Of a stretch of 64,000 bases of DNA, positions 34,130-41,943 are shown piece by piece; the first letter of the stretch is position 1, and every line of letters starts with the position of its first letter. The stretch is from contig CAWFYK010000002.1 in the NCBI GenBank assembly GCA_963820035.1, forward strand, positions 310,001 through 374,000. Direction: 5' to 3'. The notes beneath the pieces are model-generated. The model was not told the DNA's origin and did no database searches. It saw only the letters and a program-made list of their open reading frames with translations. A program made the position numbers and the translations under genes. The stretch is from JAWWPG01 sp963820035 (GTDB lineage: Bacteria; Actinomycetota; Actinomycetes; Propionibacteriales; Nocardioidaceae).

Positions 34130-35074
34130 ATGAGGGTGCTCGTCGCTCTCGGCGGCAACGCGATGACCGGTCCCGGCGGAAGCGCCCGTCCGGAGGAGCA
34201 GATCGTGGCCGCGGAGGTGGCGATGGGCTCGGTCGCCGACCTGGTGGTCGAAGGGTGGGACGTCGTCATCACCCATGGCAACGGACCTCAGGTTGGCAAC
34301 CTGCTCGTGAAGAACGAGATCGCGGCGTCCGTGGTGCCCCCGGTCCCACTCGACTGGTGCGTGGCGCAGACTCAGGCGACGTTGGGTTTCGTGCTGCTCG
34401 ATGCCCTTGACGACGCGCTGTCGCATCGCGGCGTAGGTCGGTCGACCGTCGCCGTTGTCACCCGCTCCGTCGTCGACTTCGACGACCCGGGCTTCCAGGA
34501 CCCCACCAAGCCGATCGGCCGCTTCCTCGCCAAGGACGAAGCGGCGTTGCTCATGGAGCACGGCCAGACGTTCAGGGACTTCGGTGAGCGAGGCTGGCGA
34601 CGGGTCGTTGCGTCACCGGAGCCACGGGAGATCCTCGACGCGCCCAGCGTCTCGGCGCTCGTGTCAGCCGGCTTCATCGTCGTGGCCAACGGCGGCGGCG
34701 GGATCCCCGTCGTACGACGAAGCGACGGGTCCCTCAGCGGGGTCGAGGCGGTCATCGACAAGGACCTCGGTGCTGCGTTGCTGGCTCATGCGGTCGGGGC
34801 CGACCGGCTCGTCATCGCGACCGACGTCGACAACGCGGTGCTCGGCTTCGGCACCCCTGACGCCTCGCCCATCACCCACGTGGACGTCCACACGATGCGC
34901 GGCTACCTCGGCGACGGCTCCTTCGGCAGCGGTTCGATGGGACCCAAGGTCGATGCGATCTGCCGCTTCGTCGAGGCGACCGGCCAGCTCGGTGTCATCA
35001 CCAGCCTCGCCAACATCGTGCCGGCCGCCGCCGCGACGGCCGGGACCGTCGTACGTCCGGCTTCCACCGGCTGA
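34130..35074 (+). CDS. arcC: Carbamate kinase
   Basis: 314-residue amino-acid-kinase-fold enzyme that transfers phosphate between carbamoyl phosphate and ADP, giving ATP, CO2 and ammonia. Motifs: RVLVALGGNAM, ITHGNGPQVGNL, ANGGGGIPVV, VIDKDLGAALLA and IATDVDNAV, FGSGSMGPKVDA. In purine, allantoin or agmatine catabolism this is the ATP-yielding last step, which fits the HyuAB and PucR genes upstream. ATG start; monocistronic, ends before the palindromic sites. Confidence 0.93.
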   Translation: MRVLVALGGNAMTGPGGSARPEEQIVAAEVAMGSVADLVVEGWDVVITHGNGPQVGNLLVKNEIAASVVPPVPLDWCVAQTQATLGFVLLDALDDALSHRGVGRSTVAVVTRSVVDFDDPGFQDPTKPIGRFLAKDEAALLMEHGQTFRDFGERGWRRVVASPEPREILDAPSVSALVSAGFIVVANGGGGIPVVRRSDGSLSGVEAVIDKDLGAALLAHAVGADRLVIATDVDNAVLGFGTPDASPITHVDVHTMRGYLGDGSFGSGSMGPKVDAICRFVEATGQLGVITSLANIVPAAAATAGTVVRPASTG

Positions 35075-35157
35075 CCCGGCCGTCGAAAAGCGCACTCACG
35101 CGGCGGCTGTTCGGGACGGGTGCGCTGTCGTGGCGGCTCACCTCGTTCGGTGGAACG

Positions 35158-35179
35158 TATCAATGCAATTGCGTTGATA
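35158..35179. promoter_or_regulatory. Palindromic operator-like site 1 (GCAATTGC core)
   Basis: A 22-bp near-perfect dyad centred on GCAATTGC at 35165-35172; one mismatched pair in 11. TATCAA on the left mirrors TTGATA on the right. It lies in the 172-base AT-richer gap between carbamate kinase and aldose epimerase, whose genes converge. The same core occurs at 35210-35229, 51 bp away centre to centre. Operator role is inferred from symmetry and repetition. Confidence 0.6.
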
Positions 35180-35209
35180 TGGCGCCTGGATCGGCGATCT
35201 TATCGCAAC

Positions 35210-35229
35210 ATTCACGCAATTGCGTGAAT
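35210..35229. promoter_or_regulatory. Palindromic operator-like site 2, perfect 20-bp dyad
   Basis: ATTCACGCAATTGCGTGAAT is a perfect 20-bp palindrome; its GCAATTGC core matches site 1 at 35158-35179. As RNA it would form an 8-bp stem with an AATT loop, so a weak bidirectional terminator is an alternative, but no T-run follows on either strand. It ends 18 bp before the epimerase stop. Confidence 0.65.
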
Positions 35230-35246
35230 ACGTTCGCCCAGCGAGC

Positions 35247-36149
35247 TCAGCTGATCCCGAACGTCGCACGGTGCGTCTCACCTGGCTCGAGGACCACGAG
35301 GTCCACGCCCGACACGAACGCGTTGGCGGGGCAGGTCATGGGTTCGATCGCCATCGCCTGCCGGGCAAGAGCCGCGCTCTGCCTCTCGCCGCTGAACACC
35401 TGCAGCCAGCGATAGGCATCGCTCAGCCAGATCGTCACGGACCGGCCGGTGTCGGGGTCGCGGAGCTCCGCGGTCGCCCGGCCGTCGTCGTAGGTGAGCC
35501 CGCCGAACGCGTCATCGAAGGCGACGTTGCCGATGATCGTGGGAGACCGGAAGTCGAAGCCCGTGGCGTCGACGGGCTCCGGGGTGCCGGGCAGCCCCCG
35601 GTCGTCGCTCTGGCAGCGTACGGCGGCCGGCAGCCGCAGCTGGCAGCCGTCGATGGCGCGTCCCACCGTCAGGTAGGGGTGGGCGCCGGCGCCGTAGGGG
35701 GCCGGTCCAGCGCCGACGTTGGTCGCGGAGGTCTCGACCCGCAGACCGGCGGTGGCTGAGACCTGGTAGTCGACGGTGAGCTCCAGGGTGCCTGGGTAGC
35801 CGGGCCGCGGGTGCAGGTCGTAGCGCCAGCGAGCGGTGCTCGCCGTCTGGTCGACGAGCTGCCAGCTCACCCACCGGGTGAGGCCGTGGATCGCGTTGTG
35901 CGCGACCGCCTCGCTGAGCGGGAGCTGGTGGTCACGGCCGCCGAAGTGGTAGCGGCCGTCGGCGATCCGGTTCGGCCACGGCAGCAGCACCTGGCCACGG
36001 CCCCCGGAGCACATCTCGTCGAGCCGGTAGCCCACGACCAGGTCGTCGCCGTCGCGAGTGAGGGTACGGATACCCGCACCGACCTCCACGACGGTGGCCC
36101 GGTAGCCCCCGCGCTCGAGCGTGACGTTGGCTCCTGACGGCGCCGTCAT
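35247..36149 (-). CDS. Aldose 1-epimerase family protein
   Basis: 300-residue galactose-mutarotase fold protein. Landmarks: VLLPWPNRIADGRYHFGGRDHQLPLSE, AIHGLTRWVSW with a catalytic-type histidine, GAGAHPYLTVG with the second histidine, and C-terminal MAIEPMTCPANAFVSG. It would interconvert sugar anomers. Overlaps nothing and is followed after one base by a P-loop kinase-like gene in the same direction, so the two may share an operon. Confidence 0.85.
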   Translation of the reverse strand: MTAPSGANVTLERGGYRATVVEVGAGIRTLTRDGDDLVVGYRLDEMCSGGRGQVLLPWPNRIADGRYHFGGRDHQLPLSEAVAHNAIHGLTRWVSWQLVDQTASTARWRYDLHPRPGYPGTLELTVDYQVSATAGLRVETSATNVGAGPAPYGAGAHPYLTVGRAIDGCQLRLPAAVRCQSDDRGLPGTPEPVDATGFDFRSPTIIGNVAFDDAFGGLTYDDGRATAELRDPDTGRSVTIWLSDAYRWLQVFSGERQSAALARQAMAIEPMTCPANAFVSGVDLVVLEPGETHRATFGIS

Positions 36150-36150
36150 G

Positions 36151-36741
36151 TCAGGTCACCACCCGCAGCGACGCCCGAGCTCGGGTGTCGTTGGCGGCGA
36201 AGTGGCGGCTCTCGTCACGCGACCAGGTGGACCAGTGGTCGAGCACCTCTGCGCCGTCTCGTGCGACTGCTCGGGAGGTACGCTTCTCCGGGGCCGCCTC
36301 CACCCAGACCAGGAGCGAGGTGAAAGGCGCGTAGCGACGTGCACCCGACCCGCAGCCTTCGAGGATGAGCACCTCCGGGGGCGGCAGCTCACTCCATGAG
36401 CCGAACGCCCCGGCCGTCCAGTCGTAGGCCTGCCAGTGGGCCGGCCGGCCCTGGGCTAGCGGCCCGATGAGCTGCCGGACGACCCGCTCCTCGAGCTCCG
36501 GCCGCAGCCCGGCCCAGCCGTCGTAGAGGTCGTCCATGCTCACCACCGCGACGCCGGCCACGTCGACGCTGAGGGCGTGGCTGGGGAGGAGGGCGGCTAG
36601 GTCGCGGGCGAGGGTGGTCTTGCCCGATCCTGCGGGACCGTCGAGCGCCAGCAGCCGGGTGGCTCCGAGCCGCGCCGGTCGCGACACCAGGTCGTCGATG
36701 ACGGTCGCGAGACGCGGCCCGTCGTAGAGCCGGGGAGACAT
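36151..36741 (-). CDS. P-loop kinase, uridine-kinase-like
   Basis: 196 residues. Walker A GPAGSGKTTLARDLAALL is clear near residues 34-51; VVSMDDLYDGWAGL and VLILEGCGSGARRYAP match the substrate region of the uridine/cytidine kinase-like family. Phosphorylates a nucleoside or related small molecule, not proven. Start ATG 36741; sits 1 base after a small membrane-protein gene and 1 base before the epimerase. Confidence 0.75.
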   Translation of the reverse strand: MSPRLYDGPRLATVIDDLVSRPARLGATRLLALDGPAGSGKTTLARDLAALLPSHALSVDVAGVAVVSMDDLYDGWAGLRPELEERVVRQLIGPLAQGRPAHWQAYDWTAGAFGSWSELPPPEVLILEGCGSGARRYAPFTSLLVWVEAAPEKRTSRAVARDGAEVLDHWSTWSRDESRHFAANDTRARASLRVVT

Positions 36742-36742
36742 C

Positions 36743-37177
36743 TCAGCCGATGCCGTGCTTCTTGAGGATGTCCTGGATCTCGTCCATGTCGTCGTCTCCG
36801 GTCGACCGGCTCTTCGTGCTGCTCACCTGCTTGGTCTTCTTGGATGACCTCGACGGGGTGCCATCGGCCCCGGGCAGGCTGCGGTCGAGTCGGGCAGGCA
36901 GCACGATGAGAGCGACGGCGATGACGGCCATGATCAGCCCGATCCAGACCGAGGGGCGCCACACGAAACCGGTGGCGAAGTTCGAGATCGAGATCGCGAC
37001 GTTCCAGAACAGCCGGAACAGGCCCATCGCATAGAGGGACAAGGGGAGCATCGCCACCCCGGTCCATCGCAGCCCGGAGATCGCGCCCTTGCGCCGCCAG
37101 CGCCAGACCGCGACGGCACCCAGCAGCGCTGTCATGATGAGGGCGTTCGGTAGCCAGACGACGTCGTTGAAGTGCAC
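36743..37177 (-). CDS. Small three-helix membrane protein of unknown function
   Basis: About 144 residues. Three hydrophobic segments are visible (LPNALIMTALLGAVAVWRW, AMLPLSLYAMGLFRLFW and VWIGLIMAVIAVALIVLP), then a K/S-rich tail and an acidic end DDDMDEIQDILKKHGIG. GTG 37177 gives an N-terminus just before the first helix; upstream open frame to 37414 overlaps the infC leader and looks non-coding. No family assigned. Confidence 0.65.
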   Translation of the reverse strand: MHFNDVVWLPNALIMTALLGAVAVWRWRRKGAISGLRWTGVAMLPLSLYAMGLFRLFWNVAISISNFATGFVWRPSVWIGLIMAVIAVALIVLPARLDRSLPGADGTPSRSSKKTKQVSSTKSRSTGDDDMDEIQDILKKHGIG

Positions 37178-37477
37178 GTCTCTAGCGTGACACACTCCCG
37201 AACAAGCGATTGGCTGACGGTGCGCCTGCCGGGGTACACTGCAATCTGGACCGACCGGAACGTGTCCACCAGATTCGCCCCGGTTCCAAGTGGAGGCCAT
37301 CTCCCACCCGCATCGACGGTGCCCCCGAGGCAGAGTCGTCGGGTCACGGTCGCGGGCCGCACTGTCGGCTCGTCTCGTGGTGGCTCTTCTCTTGGCGTTC
37401 GACGCGGAGGCCACCTTAGTGTTGTCTGCGCGGCGGCCGTCACCGGTTCGCCCAACTGCCCGACAACAGGAGGAAGC
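37178..37477 (+). other. infC leader region
   Basis: 300 bases between the small membrane gene and infC, with no convincing gene. A -10-like TACACT at 37235-37240 would give a leader of about 230 nt. Within it, GGTGGC near 37378 can pair with GCCACC near 37418 around an inner GCGT-TCG-ACGC hairpin, close to the ribosome site. Long, structured leaders often carry feedback control of infC-rpmI-rplT operons; whether this one does is unproven. Confidence 0.4.
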
Positions 37478-38155
37478 ATCAGCACAGAACTACGCGTCAA
37501 CGACCGTATCCGGGTTCCGGAGGTCCGTCTCGTGGGACCGAACGGCGAGCAGGTCGGCATCGTGCGCATCGACGACGCACTCCGGCTCGCCCAGGAGTCC
37601 GACCTCGATCTCGTGGAAGTCGCCCCGACGGCACGACCGCCGGTCTGCAAGCTCATGGACTACGGAAAGTTCAAGTACGAGAACGCGCAGAAGGCTCGCG
37701 AGACGCGACGCAACCAGACCAACACGGTCATCAAAGAGATGAAGCTTCGCCCGAAGATCGACTCCCACGACTACGAGACCAAGAAGGGTCACGTCGTGCG
37801 GTTCCTCAAACAGGGCGACAAGGTCAAGATCACGATCATGTTCCGTGGCCGGGAGCAGTCGCGGCCGGAGCTGGGGTTCCGGCTCCTGCAGCGGCTCGCG
37901 GGAGACGTCGAGGAGCTCGGGTTCGTCGAGTCGGCGCCGAAGCAGGACGGCCGCAACATGATCATGGTGCTCGGCCCGCACAAGAAGAAGGCCGAGGCCA
38001 GGGCTGACGCCAAGATGGAGCGTGACCGGCGCGCCGCCCGCAGAGAGGCCGACCGTGAGGCGGAGCAGGCCGAACGGACGGAGAGGTCGACCGAGGCCGC
38101 CGAGGAGCCGAAGAAGACTCGGCGTCGCTCGGAGAGCCTCGACCCCGACATGTGA
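37478..38155 (+). CDS. infC: Translation initiation factor IF-3, apparent ATC start
   Basis: IF-3 binds the 30S subunit and checks start-codon and initiator pairing. Hallmarks: LRVNDRIRVPEVRLVGPNGEQ, DLVEVAPTARPPVCKLMDYGK, MKLRPKIDSHDYETKKGH, then a basic C-terminal part and a charged tail. ATC 37478 follows a strong AGGAGG at 37468-37473 by 4 bases and gives ISTELRVND, 225 residues. No ATG or GTG fits between, and infC is well known for AUU-type starts that allow feedback control by IF-3 itself. The open frame upstream is leader. Confidence 0.85.
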   Translation: MSTELRVNDRIRVPEVRLVGPNGEQVGIVRIDDALRLAQESDLDLVEVAPTARPPVCKLMDYGKFKYENAQKARETRRNQTNTVIKEMKLRPKIDSHDYETKKGHVVRFLKQGDKVKITIMFRGREQSRPELGFRLLQRLAGDVEELGFVESAPKQDGRNMIMVLGPHKKKAEARADAKMERDRRAARREADREAEQAERTERSTEAAEEPKKTRRRSESLDPDM

Positions 38156-38219
38156 CCGCAACAACCAATGACAGCGCGCCCGCCGACCAGGTGGACGCCG
38201 AAGAGACGGAGACGGCCAG

Positions 38220-38414
38220 ATGCCGAAGATGAAGAGCCACTCGGGCATGGGGAAGCGCGTGCGCGTCACGGGCTCCGGGAAGATCGTGCGCCAGAAGTCC
38301 GGGAAGCGCCACCACCTCGAGTTCAAGCCTTCGACCATGACCCGCCGGATGTCCGGCACCGTCGAGGTCGACAAGGCCGACCTCAAGCGGATCAAGAAGC
38401 TGCTCGGCAGGTAG
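38220..38414 (+). CDS. rpmI: Ribosomal protein L35
   Basis: Large-subunit ribosomal protein of 64 residues, normal for the family: MPKMKSHSGMGKRVRVTGSG, RHHLEFKP and DLKRIKKLLG. ATG at 38220. 64 bases after infC and 55 before rplT, in the classic infC-rpmI-rplT order. Confidence 0.97.
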   Translation: MPKMKSHSGMGKRVRVTGSGKIVRQKSGKRHHLEFKPSTMTRRMSGTVEVDKADLKRIKKLLGR

Positions 38415-38469
38415 CAGCGCAGCGCGCGCTGGACATCCGCGACACCAAGTCGATTCACAAGGAGTAGAA

Positions 38470-38859
38470 GTGGCACGCGTCAAACGGGCGGTCAACGCCC
38501 ACAAGAAGCGTCGTGAGACCCTGGAGCTCGCGGCCGGCTACCGCGGTCAGCGGTCCCGGCTCTATCGCAAGGCCAAAGAGCAGGTCGCCCATTCGATGGT
38601 CTACAGCTATCGCGACCGCAAGGCGAAGAAGGGCGAGTTCCGCAAGCTCTGGATCCAGCGCATCAACGCGGCCGCTCGCGCCGAGGGCATGACCTACAAC
38701 CGATTCATCCAGGGCCTGCGCGCAGCCGGCATCGAGGTGGACCGCAAGATCCTCGCCGACCTGGCAGTCAACGACTCCGGGGCGTTCGCCCAGCTCGTCG
38801 AGATCGCCAGGGCCAACGTCCCCGCCCAGCAGCTCCCGACCGAGGTCGCCGCCTCCTGA
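38470..38859 (+). CDS. rplT: Ribosomal protein L20
   Basis: 129-residue large-subunit assembly protein: MARVKRAVNAHKKRRETLEL, YRGQRSRLYRKAKEQ, YRDRKAKKGEFRKLWI. GTG start after AAGGAG. L20 can bind its own leader in other bacteria; no such site identified here. Overlaps nothing; the methyltransferase gene follows after one base. Confidence 0.97.
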   Translation: MARVKRAVNAHKKRRETLELAAGYRGQRSRLYRKAKEQVAHSMVYSYRDRKAKKGEFRKLWIQRINAAARAEGMTYNRFIQGLRAAGIEVDRKILADLAVNDSGAFAQLVEIARANVPAQQLPTEVAAS

Positions 38860-38860
38860 G

Positions 38861-39721
38861 GTGCTGATCGGGCCGCGGCACGAGAGGCAGACGCGCGTCG
38901 TGGTGAGCAAAGCACCCCTGACCCAGCAGTCCACCAGGGTGAGGCAGGCGCGCCGGCTCACCCGGCGCGCGGCGCGCGTCAGCAGCCGGCAGTTCCTCGC
39001 CGAAGGCCCCCAGGCTGTCCGCGAGGCACTCGGCGTCGACGGCTGCGTCCAGGAGGTCTTCGCCACCCCCGCGGCACTGGAGCGGCATCGCGACCTCGCG
39101 GCGCTTGCCCGCGAGGCGTCCGTCACCGTCCGACTCTGCGACGACACGGCCGTCGCCTCACTCGCGGGAAGCGTGTCCCCCCAGGGGATCATCGCGATCT
39201 GTGGGTTCATCGACGTCCCGTTGGCCGACGCGTTCCCGATCGGCTCGCGCCTGGTGGCTGTCGGCGCCCACGTCCGCGAGCCGGGCAACGCCGGAAGCCT
39301 GCTGCGGTGCGCCGATGCGGCCGGCGCCGACGCCGTCGTCCTTGCCGGGTCGTCCGTCGACCCCTACAACGACAAGGCGGTCCGGTCGGCGACCGGCTCG
39401 CTGTTCCATCTTCCGCTCGTGTTCGGTCCCTCGGTGCCAGAGGCGCTCGACACGTTGCGGATGCTGGGTTTCGCGATCCTGGCGGCAGACGGCTCGGCGC
39501 CCACCACCCTGGACGACGTCATCGACTCCGGCCTGCTCGTGGGGTCCGTCGCCTGGGTCTTCGGCAACGAGGCATGGGGGATCCCCGCCGACGAGCAGGC
39601 GCTCGCAGACCAAGCGGTCGCCGTCCCGATCCACGGGAAGGCGGAGAGCCTGAACGTGGCGATGGCGGCCGCCGTCTGCCTCTATGCGACAGCCCGAGAG
39701 CAGCGGCGGGCTAGCTCTTGA
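38861..39721 (+). CDS. RNA 2'-O-methyltransferase, TrmH/SpoU family
   Basis: 286-residue SPOUT methyltransferase. N-terminal substrate-binding domain then the knotted domain with REPGNAGSLLRCADAAGAD, WVFGNEAWGIP and IHGKAESLNVAMAAAVCLYA, the family motifs 1-3. Likely methylates rRNA (TsnR-like position next to L20). GTG 38861 is one base after rplT; GTG codons at residues 13-15 are alternatives. 3' end overlaps the lipoprotein gene by 11 bases. Confidence 0.87.
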   Translation: MLIGPRHERQTRVVVSKAPLTQQSTRVRQARRLTRRAARVSSRQFLAEGPQAVREALGVDGCVQEVFATPAALERHRDLAALAREASVTVRLCDDTAVASLAGSVSPQGIIAICGFIDVPLADAFPIGSRLVAVGAHVREPGNAGSLLRCADAAGADAVVLAGSSVDPYNDKAVRSATGSLFHLPLVFGPSVPEALDTLRMLGFAILAADGSAPTTLDDVIDSGLLVGSVAWVFGNEAWGIPADEQALADQAVAVPIHGKAESLNVAMAAAVCLYATAREQRRASS

Positions 39722-40619
39722 TGACCCACTTGCCGTTAGCCAGCTTGGTGAACGCGTAGGCGAACGTCGTGGTCTTGGTGACCTTCTTTCCCTTGACGGT
39801 CGTCGACGACGTCGAGTGGAAGTTCGCCACCACGTCGCCCTTCTGCATCTTGGCGGAGACGGCGGTGCAGCGCGAGTGGTCGGCCTGCGGCAGGGTCGAG
39901 CCGAGACTCTTCGGGGTCGGTGCCTTGGCGCTGATGCTCTGGAACGAGATCGTGCAGGTCTTTTTCTTGCCCGCCGTCGCCTTGATCAGCAACACGGTGC
40001 CGTCATCCTGCGTCACACCGACGGTCGGGGACTTCGGGTCCTGGGTGAACTTCACGTTGGTGAAACTGCCGGAGGGGCTCCACAGCAGGAAGCTCGCAGG
40101 TGCCGACCAGCTCACGTAGCGGCCGGCGGGGGAGATGCTGGGCTTGCGCTTGGCGCCGCTGAGGTCCGAACGCTTCCAGGTCTTGCCGTCGGTGCTGGCG
40201 AGCACATAGCTCGACGTCGTGCCGCGCTTGTCCTGTGCCGACACGGAGCAGGCCACCGTCGCGGCGAGGATGTCACCCGTCCCCTTGAGCTTGATGGTGT
40301 GACAGAACCGCTCGGTGTCCTTGTAGACAGAGGCGGGCGGTGACCACGTCGTGGCGTTCGGCTGCCGCAGCTGGGCCATCACCTCGTGACCGGGCGCGGC
40401 CGCCGACAGCGACACCCGAACTCCCTTCGAGGTCTTGGCGAAGACGTTGCCGATCGAGTCCTTGCCCTTCTGACGCACGAGCTTCGAGCTTGTCGTGGTC
40501 GAGCTGGCCGAGGACTTGTCCGTGGGCGTCGTGGAGGAGCTGCCGCCGGAGCTGCAGGCGGCGACAGTGACGAGCGTGGCGGCTAAGACGAGGCTTGCTG
40601 CCAATGGCTTCGGGTGCAT
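39711..40619 (-). CDS. Putative lipoprotein of unknown function
   Basis: 302 residues. Signal peptide with lipobox TVAAC (Cys22), then a long S/T-rich linker and a beta-rich body: RGTTSSYVLASTDGKTWKRS, RYVSWSAPASFLLWSP. A TKTTTFAYAFTKLANGKWVIKS ending is unusual. No enzyme motif. Exported and lipid-anchored. ATG start at 40619; the larger open frame reaches 41213 in the histidine kinase and is a shadow. Divergent from the kinase gene by 177 bases. Confidence 0.8.
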   Translation of the reverse strand: MHPKPLAASLVLAATLVTVAACSSGGSSSTTPTDKSSASSTTTSSKLVRQKGKDSIGNVFAKTSKGVRVSLSAAAPGHEVMAQLRQPNATTWSPPASVYKDTERFCHTIKLKGTGDILAATVACSVSAQDKRGTTSSYVLASTDGKTWKRSDLSGAKRKPSISPAGRYVSWSAPASFLLWSPSGSFTNVKFTQDPKSPTVGVTQDDGTVLLIKATAGKKKTCTISFQSISAKAPTPKSLGSTLPQADHSRCTAVSAKMQKGDVVANFHSTSSTTVKGKKVTKTTTFAYAFTKLANGKWVIKS

Positions 40620-40796
40620 ACGGCGATGGTAGTCATATGTCCCGGTCGCACGAACCAGGACCGGCAGCGTGGCGAGAAGACTCAGCGGACTCTTATGTCG
40701 GGGGTCTCCGGCCACGTGGAAAGCTGGGTCCGGGTGGCGACCCGACTGTGTGGCAGAGAATGCACTGCCAGGGGCACGAGATAGCGTAAGCGCATT

Positions 40797-41849
40797 GTGG
40801 GAGACGACCGTGAAGTGACGGCGTCGCTTCAGGCTGCCCTCGATCGGCTGCCTGACGGGGTTCTCCTTGCGGACGGCGACGGTGCGGTCACGGCCGCGAA
40901 CGCCGTTGCTGACAGGCTTCTCGAGGTGTCGGTGAAGCCCGGCGACCAGCTGGCCGACGTGGTGCGTCTGCAGGACCTCGACGGCAATGACTGGTTCACC
41001 TGTGTCCGGCCCTATGACGGCCTCGCTCTGCGCACCGAGCTCGTGGAGTCGTCCTGGTGGTCGCCGTCCGGGCGGGAGGTGCTCGTCACCGTCACCCTCT
41101 CTCGCGTGCGGCCGGGTGGCCCGGTGGCGGGAGTGGCGCTGTCGCTTCGCAACGCCCGCGTGCGCGAACGCGCCGAGCGGAGCCGCTCGGAGCTGGTCGC
41201 CACAGTCGCGCACGAGCTCCGGTCGCCGCTGACCGGTGTCAAGGGCTTCACGTCGACGCTGATCTCCAAGTGGGACAGGCTCACGGACTCACAGAAGCTG
41301 TTGATGCTGAGCACGGTCGATGCGGACGCAGACCGCCTGACTCGGTTGATCACTGAGCTGCTCGACGTCGCGAGGATCGACTCCGGGCGGCTCTCGGTGC
41401 GCAAGGAGCCCATCCGGCTGGGGCCGTTCGTGACGTCCCTGCTCGCCCCGATGGAGCCACCGGCCGGACGTCGGCTCGGTGTCAGCATCGAGGCTGACCC
41501 GGTCGTCTGGGTCGACCGGGACCGGCTGGCACAGGTGCTGGCAAACCTGGTCGAGAACGCGTTCGCCCACGGTGACGGTGACGTGAGCGTCGCCCTCCGC
41601 GAGGGTCCCGGTTCCGGTGTCGAGCTCGTGGTCGACGACGAGGGGAGCGGCATCCCCGAGGAGATCCGGCCACGGATCTTCACCAAGTTCTGGCGGCACG
41701 GCCGTGGAAGTGGGTCCGGGCTCGGGCTCTTCATCGTGTCGGGTCTGGTCGCCGCCCACGACGGTGTCGTCTCGGTCGAGGAGTCTCCGGGAGGCGGTGC
41801 CCGGATGCGGGTCACCCTGCCGTCGGGTGAGCCGGCGGGGCTCGACTGA
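40797..41849 (+). CDS. Soluble sensor histidine kinase
   Basis: 350 residues. N-terminal PAS-like region (LPDGVLLADGDGAVTAANAVADRLL by core), then HisKA with VAHELRSPLTGVKGF, phosphorylated His139, and HATPase with LANLVENAFAHG (N box), VDDEGSGIP and GSGLGLFIVSG. No membrane helix, so the sensor is cytoplasmic. No response regulator lies beside it, so the partner is elsewhere. TAGCGT at 40782-40787 is a plausible -10, 9 bases before GTG 40797. Confidence 0.87.
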   Translation: MGDDREVTASLQAALDRLPDGVLLADGDGAVTAANAVADRLLEVSVKPGDQLADVVRLQDLDGNDWFTCVRPYDGLALRTELVESSWWSPSGREVLVTVTLSRVRPGGPVAGVALSLRNARVRERAERSRSELVATVAHELRSPLTGVKGFTSTLISKWDRLTDSQKLLMLSTVDADADRLTRLITELLDVARIDSGRLSVRKEPIRLGPFVTSLLAPMEPPAGRRLGVSIEADPVVWVDRDRLAQVLANLVENAFAHGDGDVSVALREGPGSGVELVVDDEGSGIPEEIRPRIFTKFWRHGRGSGSGLGLFIVSGLVAAHDGVVSVEESPGGGARMRVTLPSGEPAGLD

Positions 41850-41943
41850 GACCGGCCGCCGTACTGACGCGAAACCGGTTGGCTGGGCCGCTTCGCCACT
41901 TCCTACACTTGCGACCACACCCGAGGAAAGCGAGTCCACCCAG

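Noticed and set aside
35179..35415. Small plus-strand ORF beginning in palindrome 1 (35179)
   Set aside because: It mostly covers the antisense of the epimerase gene and has no independent support; only the ATG coincidence with the palindrome was notable.
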